DNA of 33,835 nt, from positions 1 through 33,835 of the forward strand of contig CAJTQA010000037.1 of assembly GCA_910578455.1 (NCBI GenBank). Reading direction: 5' to 3'. Below, piece by piece: positions 1 through 9,161 of this stretch (position 1 is its first letter; each line of letters begins with the position of its first letter). Under the pieces are notes generated by a model. The model did not search any database, had not been told where the DNA came from, and was given only the letters and a program-made list of their open reading frames with translations. This DNA comes from an uncultured Dorea sp. (GTDB taxonomy: Bacteria > Bacillota > Clostridia > Lachnospirales > Lachnospiraceae). The position numbers and the translations under genes are program-made.

Positions 1-26
1 ATAGAACGCAGTACAGAAAAAGTCAA
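1..26 (-). promoter_or_regulatory. Partial promoter of the next gene beyond the window edge
   Basis: On the minus strand a TTGACT box (positions 21-26) is followed after 17 nt by TAT at the very edge of the window, the first three bases of a possible -10 hexamer. It lies directly after the rpoC terminator and so probably drives the next minus-strand gene, outside the window. The -10 box is cut, so this is tentative. Confidence 0.35.
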
Positions 27-66
27 TCACGCCCTCTTTTTATTTCCTCTTAATCGCAGAAAATAT

Positions 67-99
67 GAAAAAAAGAGGCTATCCATAAAGACAGCCCCT
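67..99 (-). terminator. Rho-independent terminator after rpoC
   Basis: Read on the minus strand, a 10-bp stem (arms at 90-99 and 74-83, two G-U pairs, 6-nt loop) is followed immediately by a run of seven T. It begins 12 nt after the rpoC stop codon. This is a textbook intrinsic terminator and should end the rpoB-rpoC transcript. Confidence 0.9.
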
Positions 100-111
100 T
101 AAAAACAATGC

Positions 112-3100
112 TTATTCTTCTGTAATGCTCATGGCAGGCTCTTTCTCCTCTGCCACCTCGTCTAAGCCCTCTGTGTTCTCCACGATTTCAATCTCTTCAA
201 CATCCGGCGCATCCACATTCTCTTCGCCGTCTGCCTGTAACTCCGCCTCTTCCCCGTCCGCAATCTCCTCTTCAGGTTTACGTCCGGAATCCAGCCTGAT
301 GTCGCGGTACTTCCTCATGCCTGTACCTGCCGGGATATGCTTACCGATGATAACATTTTCCTTAAGGCCTACCAGCGGGTCAACCTTGCCCTTAATCGCG
401 GCTTCTGTAAGAACCTTGGTAGTCTCCTGGAAGGATGCGGCTGACAGGAAGGAATTGGTTGCAAGAGATGCTTTCGTGATACCAAGCATAATCTGCTCTC
501 CGCTTGCCGGAGCCTTTCCTTCTTCTTCCAACATCTTATTGGCATCCTCAAATTCCAAAATGTCAACATTGGTTCCTGGAAGGAATTCACTGTCACCAGC
601 GTCTTCTATGCGGATTTTCTTAAGCATCTGGCGAACAATGACCTCAATGTGCTTGTCATTGATCTCAACGCCCTGAAGCCTGTATACTCTCTGAACCTCC
701 TGGAGCATATAGTCCTGAACGGCACGAAGTCCCTTGATCTTAAGGATATCGTGGGGATTTACACTACCTTCAGTCAGCTCATCTCCCGCCTCAAGCACTG
801 CACCGTCCGTAATCTTGATCCGTGAGCCGTAAGGAATGAGATATGCCTTGGATTCCCCTGTCTCATTATTCGTTACGATAATCTCACGTTTCTTCTTTGT
901 ATCGTTAATGTTTGCGATTCCTGCAAACTCTGTGATGATCGCCAGTCCTTTCGGCTTTCTTGCCTCGAAAAGCTCCTCCACACGGGGAAGACCCTGAGTG
1001 ATATCGTCACCCGCTACGCCGCCGGTATGGAAAGTACGCATCGTAAGCTGCGTACCTGGCTCTCCGATTGACTGCGCCGCGATGATCCCGACTGCCTCTC
1101 CTACCTGAACCGGCTCTCCTGTCGCCATGTTCGCTCCGTAGCATTTCGCACAGATACCGCTGTGCGAACGGCAGGTAAGAATGGTACGGATCTTAATCTT
1201 CTTAAGCGTTCCGCCCTTCTCGTCCACGCCTTTCTTCATGATCAGCTCTGCACGTTTCGGCGTTACCATATGGTTCTTCTTCACAAGGACATTTCCCTCT
1301 GCATCCAGAATATCCTCGCACAGATACCGCCCGGTAATACGCTCTTTCAGGCTCTCAATCTCTTCGTTTCCGTCCATGAATGCTTTCACATACATCCCCG
1401 GAATCTCCTCACCCGGCTCCACGCAGTCAACCTCATGGATGATCAGCTCCTGGGAGACATCTACAAGACGTCTTGTAAGATATCCCGAATCGGCTGTACG
1501 AAGTGCCGTATCTGACAGACCTTTACGTGCTCCGTGGGCGGACATGAAATACTCAAGTACGTCTAACCCTTCACGGAAGTTCGACTTAATCGGCAGCTCG
1601 ATAGTACGTCCTGTCGTGTCAGCCATAAGTCCGCGCATGCCTGCAAGCTGCTTAATCTGCTTGTCAGAACCACGGGCTCCGGAATCAGCCATCATGAAGA
1701 TATTGTTATATTTATCCAGACCGGAAAGAAGCGCCTCTGTAAGAGCGTCGTCCGTCGCTTTCCATGTCTCTACAACTTCTTTGTAACGCTCCTCCTCAGT
1801 AATAAGGCCTCGCTTAAAGTTCTTTGTAATCTTATCCACAGTATCCTGTGCTTCCTGGATCATCTGCGGTTTCTGCGGAGGCACTGTCATATCCGAGATC
1901 GATACCGTCATGGCTGCCCTCGTAGAATACTTGTACCCAATAGCTTTAACCGCATCCAGAACCTCAGCCGTGGCAGTAGAGCCGTGAGTATTGATGACCT
2001 TCTCCAGAATCTGTTTGAGCTGTTTCTTCCCTACATGGAAATCCACTTCAAGAGACAAAAGATTCTCTGGATTTTCCCGGTCAACAAAACCAAGATCCTG
2101 CGGGATGATCTCGTTAAAGAGAAATCTTCCCAGCGTGGACTCTACATTTCCTGACTTCACGGTTCCGTCCGGCAGTGTCCTTGTCACCCGGACTTTTATA
2201 TGAGAGTGGAGGGTAATCGCGTCATTTTCGTATGCAAGTATTGCCTCATTTACATTTTTGAACGCTTTGCCTTCCCCTTTTGCCCCCGGCCTTTCCTGGG
2301 TCAGATAATAGATTCCAAGTACCATATCCTGAGACGGAACCGCCACCGGACCGCCGTCCGACGGTTTCAGGAGGTTGTTCGGCGAAAGCAGAAGGAACCT
2401 GCACTCTGCCTGAGCCTCCACAGAAAGCGGAAGATGGACTGCCATCTGATCTCCGTCAAAGTCGGCATTGTAAGCCGTACATACGAGCGGATGCAGCTTA
2501 ATCGCCTTACCCTCTACAAGAATCGGCTCAAACGCCTGGATTCCAAGCCTGTGAAGCGTAGGGGCGCGGTTTAGCATAACCGGGTGTTCTTTGATAACTT
2601 CCTCAAGCACATCCCAGACTTCTGACTCCAGCCTCTCCACCATCTTCTTCGCACTCTTGATATTGTGCGCCTTGTGGTTCTGGACAAGCTCCTTCATAAC
2701 AAACGGCTTAAAGAGCTCAATCGCCATCTCTTTTGGAAGGCCGCACTGGTAAATCTTAAGCTCCGGCCCTACGACGATAACGGAACGTCCCGAATAGTCT
2801 ACACGTTTCCCAAGAAGATTCTGACGGAAACGTCCGGACTTACCTTTCAGCATATCGGACAGCGATTTAAGCGCCCTGTTTCCAGGCCCGGTAACCGGAC
2901 GGCCGCGGCGGCCGTTGTCAATCAGCGCATCAACTGCCTCCTGCAGCATCCTTTTTTCATTTCTTACGATAATGTCCGGCGCTCCCAGTTCAAGGAGCCT
3001 CTTCAGACGGTTATTTCGATTGATAATTCTTCTGTACAGGTCGTTGAGGTCTGACGTTGCGAAACGTCCTCCGTCAAGCTGCACCATAGGGCGCAGATCC

Positions 3101-3831
3101 GGCGGAACAACCGGGATGTTGTTCATGATCATCCACTCCGGCTTATTCCCGGACTCCCGGAACGCCTCGACTACTTCCAGACGCTTGACGATCCTGGCAC
3201 GTTTCTGCCCGGTAGCGCCTTTCAGCCCTTCTGTCAGTTCCTTATATTCTTTTTCCAGGTCAATTGCCTGCAGAAGCTCCTGGATGGACTCAGCTCCCAT
3301 TCCGACGCGGAATGCGTTTCCATGAACTTCCCTTGCCTCCTGATACTCCTGCTCGGACAGCACCTGCTTGTACTGGAGGTCGGTCTGCCCTTTGTCCAGC
3401 ACAATATAAGACGCAAAGTAAAGCACCTTCTCCAGCGTCCTCGGAGACAGGTCAAGAATCAGCCCCATACGGCTCGGAATGCCTTTAAAGTACCAGATGT
3501 GCGATACCGGCGCAGCCAGGGCGATATGCCCCATACGCTCCCGGCGCACGCTCGACTTCGTAACCTCAACGCCGCAGCGGTCGCACACGACACCTTTATA
3601 ACGGATCTTTTTATACTTTCCGCAGTGGCATTCCCAGTCCTTGCTGGGTCCGAAAATCCTCTCGCAGAATAACCCGTCTTTCTCAGGTTTCAACGTTCTA
3701 TAGTTAATAGTCTCCGGTTTCGTCACCTCTCCCTTTGACCATTCCAGAATCTTCTCAGGCGACGCCAGCCCAATCTTGATAGCATCAAAGATCATAGGCT
3801 GAAAAGTCTGCTGATTATTATTTTCCGGCAT
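112..3831 (-). CDS. rpoC: DNA-directed RNA polymerase subunit beta'
   Basis: This is the beta' subunit (1239 aa) of RNA polymerase, which carries the catalytic Mg2+ site and much of the DNA channel. The N-terminal zinc-binding cysteines are at C68, C70, C83 and C86. The active-site motif NADFDGDQ lies near residue 455, and a second zinc-finger signature (CRSHSGICAKC) is in the C-terminal half. The protein ends in a strongly acidic tail of about 50 residues, common in Clostridia. The start is supported by an AAAGGAG site 7 nt before the ATG. It follows rpoB by only 14 nt and must be co-transcribed with it. A strong terminator follows. Length and motifs are normal for Firmicutes and no disruption is seen. 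Confidence 0.99.
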   Translation of the reverse strand: MPENNNQQTFQPMIFDAIKIGLASPEKILEWSKGEVTKPETINYRTLKPEKDGLFCERIFGPSKDWECHCGKYKKIRYKGVVCDRCGVEVTKSSVRRERMGHIALAAPVSHIWYFKGIPSRMGLILDLSPRTLEKVLYFASYIVLDKGQTDLQYKQVLSEQEYQEAREVHGNAFRVGMGAESIQELLQAIDLEKEYKELTEGLKGATGQKRARIVKRLEVVEAFRESGNKPEWMIMNNIPVVPPDLRPMVQLDGGRFATSDLNDLYRRIINRNNRLKRLLELGAPDIIVRNEKRMLQEAVDALIDNGRRGRPVTGPGNRALKSLSDMLKGKSGRFRQNLLGKRVDYSGRSVIVVGPELKIYQCGLPKEMAIELFKPFVMKELVQNHKAHNIKSAKKMVERLESEVWDVLEEVIKEHPVMLNRAPTLHRLGIQAFEPILVEGKAIKLHPLVCTAYNADFDGDQMAVHLPLSVEAQAECRFLLLSPNNLLKPSDGGPVAVPSQDMVLGIYYLTQERPGAKGEGKAFKNVNEAILAYENDAITLHSHIKVRVTRTLPDGTVKSGNVESTLGRFLFNEIIPQDLGFVDRENPENLLSLEVDFHVGKKQLKQILEKVINTHGSTATAEVLDAVKAIGYKYSTRAAMTVSISDMTVPPQKPQMIQEAQDTVDKITKNFKRGLITEEERYKEVVETWKATDDALTEALLSGLDKYNNIFMMADSGARGSDKQIKQLAGMRGLMADTTGRTIELPIKSNFREGLDVLEYFMSAHGARKGLSDTALRTADSGYLTRRLVDVSQELIIHEVDCVEPGEEIPGMYVKAFMDGNEEIESLKERITGRYLCEDILDAEGNVLVKKNHMVTPKRAELIMKKGVDEKGGTLKKIKIRTILTCRSHSGICAKCYGANMATGEPVQVGEAVGIIAAQSIGEPGTQLTMRTFHTGGVAGDDITQGLPRVEELFEARKPKGLAIITEFAGIANINDTKKKREIIVTNNETGESKAYLIPYGSRIKITDGAVLEAGDELTEGSVNPHDILKIKGLRAVQDYMLQEVQRVYRLQGVEINDKHIEVIVRQMLKKIRIEDAGDSEFLPGTNVDILEFEDANKMLEEEGKAPASGEQIMLGITKASLATNSFLSAASFQETTKVLTEAAIKGKVDPLVGLKENVIIGKHIPAGTGMRKYRDIRLDSGRKPEEEIADGEEAELQADGEENVDAPDVEEIEIVENTEGLDEVAEEKEPAMSITEE

Positions 3832-3845
3832 ATTGGCACTCCTTT

Positions 3846-6800
3846 CTATATGTCATCTGATAAATCGTCATATCCAAAATCATCTGGTTCCTCATCATCC
3901 ATATCGAAGTCATCTTCATCCGGTTCGACAGCGGCAAGCTCTCCTTCTTTAAATTCCTGTTCGGTATATCCGAGCTGCCCCAAGTCATCCTCGTCATTGT
4001 ATTTCCGGTCGCCTTCGATCAGGGAACGGAAATCCGTCTCTCCCATATCGACAGTTTCCATGATCTCAACCTCTGTATTGTCATCACGAAGCACGCGCAC
4101 GTCAAGTCCCAATGACTGGAGCTCCTTAAGAAGCACCTTGAAAGACTCAGGAATGCCTGGCTCAGGTATATTCTCACCCTTTATGATCGCTTCGTAAGTC
4201 TTTACACGGCCCACAACATCATCCGATTTCACCGTCAGGATCTCCTGCAGCGTGTAGGATGCGCCATATGCCTCAAGAGCCCACACCTCCATCTCTCCGA
4301 AACGCTGTCCGCCGAACTGTGCCTTACCGCCTAACGGCTGCTGCGTTACAAGCGAGTACGGGCCGGTTGAACGGGCATGGATCTTGTCGTCAACCAGATG
4401 GTGCAGTTTCAGGTAATGCATGTGCCCAATCGTAACCGGACTGTCAAAATACTCTCCGGTCCTTCCGTCGCGGAGACGCACTTTTCCGTCTCTTGATATC
4501 GGAACACCCTTCCACAATTTCCTGTGCCCGCGGTTCTTTGACAGGTATTCCATAACTTCCGGAAGGAGTTCTTCCTTATGCTTATCCTCAAACTCTTCCC
4601 AGCTTAAGTTCACATAATCGTTCGCCAGGTCAAGGGTATCCATAATGTCATTTTCATCAGCCCCGTCAAATACTGGCGTGGCAATGTTAAACCCAAGAGC
4701 TTTCGCCGCAAGCGACAGGTGAATCTCCAGCACCTGTCCGATATTCATACGCGACGGCACGCCCAGCGGGTTCAGCACGATGTCAAGAGGACGCCCGTTC
4801 GGCAGGAACGGCATATCTTCCACCGGAAGCACACGGGATACAACACCCTTGTTTCCGTGACGGCCTGCCATCTTGTCGCCGACAGATATCTTCCTCTTCT
4901 GTGCTATATAAATTCTCACGGACTGATTTACGCCCGGAGACAGCTCGTCGCCGTTCTCCCTTGTAAATACTTTCGCGTCCACAACGATACCATACTCGCC
5001 ATGGGGAACCTTGAGAGACGTGTCCCTTACCTCACGGGCCTTCTCTCCAAAAATCGCGCGGAGAAGCCTCTCTTCTGCCGTAAGCTCCGTCTCTCCCTTC
5101 GGAGTAACCTTTCCTACCAGGATGTCTCCGGCGCGCACCTCCGCGCCGATCCGGATGATTCCTCTCTCGTCCAGGTCTTTCAGGGCATCGTCTCCGACAC
5201 CTGGGATGTCGCGGGTAATCTCCTCCGGCCCGAGCTTGGTGTCACGAGCCTCCGCCTCATATTCCTCAATGTGGACGGATGTATACACGTCGTCCTGTAC
5301 AAGGCGCTCGCTCAAGAGAACGGCATCCTCGTAGTTGTAGCCTTCCCACGTCATAAATCCGATGAGCGGATTCTTTCCGAGAGCCATCTCTCCGTTGGAA
5401 GTAGACGGACCGTCCGCAATCACGTCTCCTGCCTCCACGCGGTCTCCCTTGAAGACAATGGGCCTCTGGTTATAACAGTTGCTCTGATTGCTGCGAAGGA
5501 ACTTTGTCAGCTTATATTTCTTAGTATTGCCATCATTCTGGCGGATAATAATCTCTCTCGAGGTAGAGCGCTCAACCACGCCGCCCTCTTCCGCCACGAT
5601 GCACACACCTGAGTCAACGGCAGATTTCTCTTCCATACCGGTACCGACAACCGGAGCCTCCGTCATAAGCAGCGGCACCGCCTGACGCTGCATGTTAGAT
5701 CCCATAAGCGCACGGTTGGCATCGTCATTCTCAAGGAACGGAATCAGCGCCGTCGCCACGGAAAACACCATCTTCGGAGAAACGTCCATGTAGTCGAACA
5801 TCTTCCTCTCGTACTCCTGCGTCTCCTCGCGGTAACGTCCGGATACGTTCTTACGGACAAAATGCCCCTCCTCATCCAGCTGCTCGTTGGCCTGAGCCAC
5901 ATGGTAATTGTCTTCCTCATCCGCCGTCATATATACGACTTCATCCGTGACAACCGGATTCATCGGATCGTCATGGTTAATCTTCCTGTAAGGCGCCTCC
6001 ACAAAACCGTACTGGTTAATCCGCGCATAGCTTGCAAGAGAGTTGATCAGTCCGATATTCGGGCCTTCAGGCGTCTCAATCGGGCACATTCTTCCGTAGT
6101 GGGAGTAATGCACGTCGCGGACCTCGAATCCCGCACGGTCTCTGGAAAGACCTCCGGGGCCAAGAGCCGACAGACGACGCTTATGAGTCAGCTCGCCAAG
6201 CGGATTGTTCTGATCCATGAACTGGGAGAGCTGTGAAGATCCAAAGAACTCCTTCACCGCTGCCGTCACCGGCTTGATATTGATCAGTGACTGCGGGGAA
6301 ATCCCCTCTAAATCCTGGGTTGTCATCCTCTCACGTACAACCCTCTCAAGCCTTGACAGACCGATTCTGTACTGGTTCTGCAAAAGCTCGCCTACCGCAC
6401 GGATACGCCGGTTTCCCAGATGATCGATATCGTCATCGTTGCCAAGCCCGTACTCCAGGTGCATGTTATAGTTGATGGACGCAAGAATGTCCTCTTTTGT
6501 AATGTGTTTCGGAATCAGGTCATGGATATCCCTTCTGATAGCATCCTTAAGCTCATCGATATCTCCTGCCGTCTCCTCAAGAAGCCCTGCCAGCACCGGA
6601 TAGTAGACAAGCTCCGTAACGCCCACTTCCTTCGGGTCAATGTCCACAATGCTGTCAAGTGAAACCATCATATTAGAAAGGACTTTAATATTCCTCTCCT
6701 CGTCAGGGCGCTCAACCCATACGTGGGAAACCGCCGCATTCTGAATCTGATCGGCAATCTCTCTCGTAACTTTCGTTCCCGCCTCTGCGACAACTTCGCC

Positions 6801-7709
6801 CGTAACCGCGCTCACAACATTCTCCGCAAGAATCTGCCCGTTAATGCGGTTTCGGAAAAGCAGTTTCTTATTAAATTTGTAACGCCCTACTTTCGCCAGG
6901 TCATACCTTCTCGGGTCAAAGAACATGCTGGTAATCAGGCTCTCTGCACTGTCAACAGCCAGCGGCTCTCCCGGACGGATCTTTTTATAAAGCTCCAGAA
7001 GGCCTTCCTGGTAATTCGTCGCCGCATCCTTTTCAAAACTTGCAAGAATCTTCGGCTCTTCCCCGAAGATATCTATGATCTCCGGATTCGTGCCGATACC
7101 AAGCGCTCGAATCAGTACAGTAATCGGCACCTTTCTTGTTCTATCTACTCGTACATAAAAAACGTCATTGGAATCCGTCTCATATTCCAGCCACGCTCCG
7201 CGGTTTGGAATAACAGTGGATGAATACAGTTTCTTTCCTAATTTGTCATGGGCGATCGCATAGTAAATGCCGGGCGACCGAACCAGCTGGCTTACGATGA
7301 CACGTTCAGCCCCGTTGATCACAAACGTTCCGGTACTTGTCATCAGCGGCAGATCCCCCATAAAAATCTCATGTTCATTAATCTCGTCTGTTTCTTTGTT
7401 GTGGAGCCTTACCCTCACCTTCAGAGGCGCAGCATAAGTCGCATCACGTTCTTTACACTCTTCAATCGTGTACTTTACGTCATCCTCGCACAAAGTAAAA
7501 TCGACAAATTCCAGGCTCAGGTGTCCGCTGTAATCCGCAATCGGCGAGATGTCGTCGAACACTTCTTTTAACCCCTCGTCAAGAAACCAATGATAGGAGT
7601 CTTTCTGGACTTCAATCAAATTCGGCATCTGAAGAACTTCTTTTTGTCTGGAATAGCTCATGCGAGAACTTTTTCCACTTTTAATAGGACGAATTCTGTT
7701 TTTCTCCAT
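3846..7709 (-). CDS. rpoB: DNA-directed RNA polymerase subunit beta
   Basis: This is the beta subunit (1287 aa) of RNA polymerase, which forms the other half of the active-site cleft and binds rifampicin. The rifampicin pocket (SSQLSQFMDQNNPLGE, followed by THKRRLSALGPGG) lies near residues 490-515. It carries the usual Asp, His and Ser, so no rifampicin-resistance change is visible there. The conserved GDKMAGRHGNKG motif lies in the C-terminal half, and the last 25 residues are highly acidic. The start ATG is preceded by GAGGAG at a long spacing of about 12 nt. Unlike the common arrangement, the ribosomal stalk genes rplJ-rplL are not upstream. An unrelated amidohydrolase ends about 225 nt before it, and a good promoter lies in the gap. 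Confidence 0.99.
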   Translation of the reverse strand: MEKNRIRPIKSGKSSRMSYSRQKEVLQMPNLIEVQKDSYHWFLDEGLKEVFDDISPIADYSGHLSLEFVDFTLCEDDVKYTIEECKERDATYAAPLKVRVRLHNKETDEINEHEIFMGDLPLMTSTGTFVINGAERVIVSQLVRSPGIYYAIAHDKLGKKLYSSTVIPNRGAWLEYETDSNDVFYVRVDRTRKVPITVLIRALGIGTNPEIIDIFGEEPKILASFEKDAATNYQEGLLELYKKIRPGEPLAVDSAESLITSMFFDPRRYDLAKVGRYKFNKKLLFRNRINGQILAENVVSAVTGEVVAEAGTKVTREIADQIQNAAVSHVWVERPDEERNIKVLSNMMVSLDSIVDIDPKEVGVTELVYYPVLAGLLEETAGDIDELKDAIRRDIHDLIPKHITKEDILASINYNMHLEYGLGNDDDIDHLGNRRIRAVGELLQNQYRIGLSRLERVVRERMTTQDLEGISPQSLINIKPVTAAVKEFFGSSQLSQFMDQNNPLGELTHKRRLSALGPGGLSRDRAGFEVRDVHYSHYGRMCPIETPEGPNIGLINSLASYARINQYGFVEAPYRKINHDDPMNPVVTDEVVYMTADEEDNYHVAQANEQLDEEGHFVRKNVSGRYREETQEYERKMFDYMDVSPKMVFSVATALIPFLENDDANRALMGSNMQRQAVPLLMTEAPVVGTGMEEKSAVDSGVCIVAEEGGVVERSTSREIIIRQNDGNTKKYKLTKFLRSNQSNCYNQRPIVFKGDRVEAGDVIADGPSTSNGEMALGKNPLIGFMTWEGYNYEDAVLLSERLVQDDVYTSVHIEEYEAEARDTKLGPEEITRDIPGVGDDALKDLDERGIIRIGAEVRAGDILVGKVTPKGETELTAEERLLRAIFGEKAREVRDTSLKVPHGEYGIVVDAKVFTRENGDELSPGVNQSVRIYIAQKRKISVGDKMAGRHGNKGVVSRVLPVEDMPFLPNGRPLDIVLNPLGVPSRMNIGQVLEIHLSLAAKALGFNIATPVFDGADENDIMDTLDLANDYVNLSWEEFEDKHKEELLPEVMEYLSKNRGHRKLWKGVPISRDGKVRLRDGRTGEYFDSPVTIGHMHYLKLHHLVDDKIHARSTGPYSLVTQQPLGGKAQFGGQRFGEMEVWALEAYGASYTLQEILTVKSDDVVGRVKTYEAIIKGENIPEPGIPESFKVLLKELQSLGLDVRVLRDDNTEVEIMETVDMGETDFRSLIEGDRKYNDEDDLGQLGYTEQEFKEGELAAVEPDEDDFDMDDEEPDDFGYDDLSDDI

Positions 7710-7848
7710 ATTGACGTTTCACTCCTCATATATTTTTTCGTGGGCGGTAAACTGCCCGTAAATCTTGCACTTTCACAAAATCTACTATTTGTCAAGTTAT
7801 TTTTTCATGCAAATTCACGGCATAACTTTCCACAATAGTGCATTTTTT

Positions 7849-7878
7849 ATAATAGCACAAAATATTCAGGCTTGTCAA
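7849..7878 (-). promoter_or_regulatory. Promoter for rpoB-rpoC
   Basis: On the minus strand a perfect TTGACA (7873-7878) is followed after 18 nt by TATTAT (7849-7854), a near-consensus sigma-A promoter. Transcription would start near 7842, leaving a leader of about 130 nt before rpoB. A second perfect TTGACA lies at 7790-7795, but no convincing -10 box follows it. A small GC-rich stem (about 7742-7757) sits in the leader without a T-run. Confidence 0.75.
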
Positions 7879-7909
7879 CAAAAGCTGTAACATTTTTTAC
7901 CAGCTTTCA
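7879..7909 (-). terminator. Weak terminator after the amidohydrolase gene
   Basis: On the minus strand the sequence folds into a stem of AAAGCT with AGCTTT plus GTAA with TTAC and one bulged G, followed by TTTTG. It lies between the amidohydrolase stop and the rpoB promoter, where a terminator is expected. The stem is AT-rich and the T-run short, so it may be leaky. Confidence 0.4.
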
Positions 7910-7935
7910 ATCCCACATATATAAAGAGTGTCAGA

Positions 7936-9141
7936 TCATCTCTCCTTCCAGCCTAGCGCGCCTCCTGCCAGCAGCGCCGCCCCTCTGTAAAGCACGCTTT
8001 CATCCACACGGTAACGCGGATGGTGCCCGGGTACCACCCTGCCATTCTGGTAAACATTCGATACCAGATGCACATAGGCGCTGGGAATCCGCTCCATAAA
8101 GCAGGCCGCATCCTCCGATCCCATAAACGGCTCCTCCTGCATGATGACGGCAGAATCGCCGAACAGACCCCGGCACACTTTCTCCAGAGAACCTGTAAGC
8201 CCTGCATGGTTGACCGCCACCGGCGCTTTCGGGCTGGCCTGGAATGTACTCCTGATTCCGAACATCCGACCTGTCGCTTCAGTCAGTTCCTCCATCCTCC
8301 GGATGACTCGTTTCCTCACATCCTCGCTCAGGCACCGGATAGTTCCTGCCATATCCACATATTTAGGAAGTGCATTGTATACAACCCTGTTATCATCTCC
8401 GTCGTTCAGCCGCGTCCTCATATTGCATATGCTGACCACCACCGAATCAAGGGCTGAAAACTCTCTGCATGCCATGCTCTGCACCGCCTGTATAAGCTGC
8501 GCCGCCGCTGTCACCGGATCTTTCCCCGTCTCCGGGTGCGCCGCATGCACTCCTTCTCCCTCCAGGCGAATGTCAAAAATATCTGCCGACGCCATCATCG
8601 CCCCAGCCATAAACATAAACTGCCCGTTCTCATAACGCTCGTCCTGAGCCAGATGCAGAGCCATAAACGCATCTGATGGATGCTCCTCCAGCACCCCTGC
8701 CTCAATCATCTGCCGTGCGCCCTCCATCCCCTCCTCGTTGGGCTGGAAAAACACTTTCACAGTCCTGTCCAGCTCTCTTTCCCTGCGCTTTAACAGCTTT
8801 ATGGCTCCAAGCATCATTGCCATATTCGCATCGTGTCCGCAGGCATGCATATTCCCGTTGTCAGACGCATAGGAAAGCCCTGTCTCCTCCGCAATCGCCA
8901 GCGCATCCATATCCGTTCTCAGTGCAATACATCTTTCGGAAATGCCGCCGCCAATAGTGGCAACCATTGCATTTCCGCCAAGATACTCCTGAAAGGGAAC
9001 TTCCCACCCCTCTAACTTTTCCTTAATGTATGCAGTAGTCTTCGGAAGTTCCATTCCTATCTCCGGCATCTGATGCAAAGTTCTCATAAATGCGGCAAGC
9101 TCCTCCTGCATAAGCTCTGCCTCTTTTAATATATCTTTCAT
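7936..9141 (-). CDS. M20 family (M20D-type) metallo-amidohydrolase
   Basis: This 401-aa enzyme belongs to the M20D group, which includes hippurate hydrolases, N-acyl-amino acid amidohydrolases and N-acetyldiaminopimelate deacetylases. These remove an acyl group from an amino acid or indole-acid conjugate using two metal ions. Visible metal or catalytic positions are D78 (in RTDMDAL), C101 and H103 (HACGHDAN), E136-E137 (QPNEEG), H163 and a C-terminal His pair near 373 (GHHPRY). The dimerisation (lid) domain falls roughly at 185-300. There is no signal peptide, so it is cytoplasmic. It starts 20 nt after the ferredoxin-type aldo/keto reductase gene and is probably co-transcribed. A GGAG lies upstream at a rather long spacing. 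The acyl substrate cannot be decided from sequence. Confidence 0.93.
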   Translation of the reverse strand: MKDILKEAELMQEELAAFMRTLHQMPEIGMELPKTTAYIKEKLEGWEVPFQEYLGGNAMVATIGGGISERCIALRTDMDALAIAEETGLSYASDNGNMHACGHDANMAMMLGAIKLLKRRERELDRTVKVFFQPNEEGMEGARQMIEAGVLEEHPSDAFMALHLAQDERYENGQFMFMAGAMMASADIFDIRLEGEGVHAAHPETGKDPVTAAAQLIQAVQSMACREFSALDSVVVSICNMRTRLNDGDDNRVVYNALPKYVDMAGTIRCLSEDVRKRVIRRMEELTEATGRMFGIRSTFQASPKAPVAVNHAGLTGSLEKVCRGLFGDSAVIMQEEPFMGSEDAACFMERIPSAYVHLVSNVYQNGRVVPGHHPRYRVDESVLYRGAALLAGGALGWKER

Positions 9142-9161
9142 GATTTATTGCTACTCCATTT

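Noticed and set aside
4719..5612. 297-codon plus-strand open frame opposite rpoB
   Set aside because: It lies wholly within rpoB on the other strand, its protein has no recognisable domain, and rpoB is certain. Long antisense frames are common opposite GC-biased codons.
7790..7795. Second rpoB promoter
   Set aside because: The TTGACA is perfect but no acceptable -10 box is found at 16-19 nt, so it is only noted under the main promoter.
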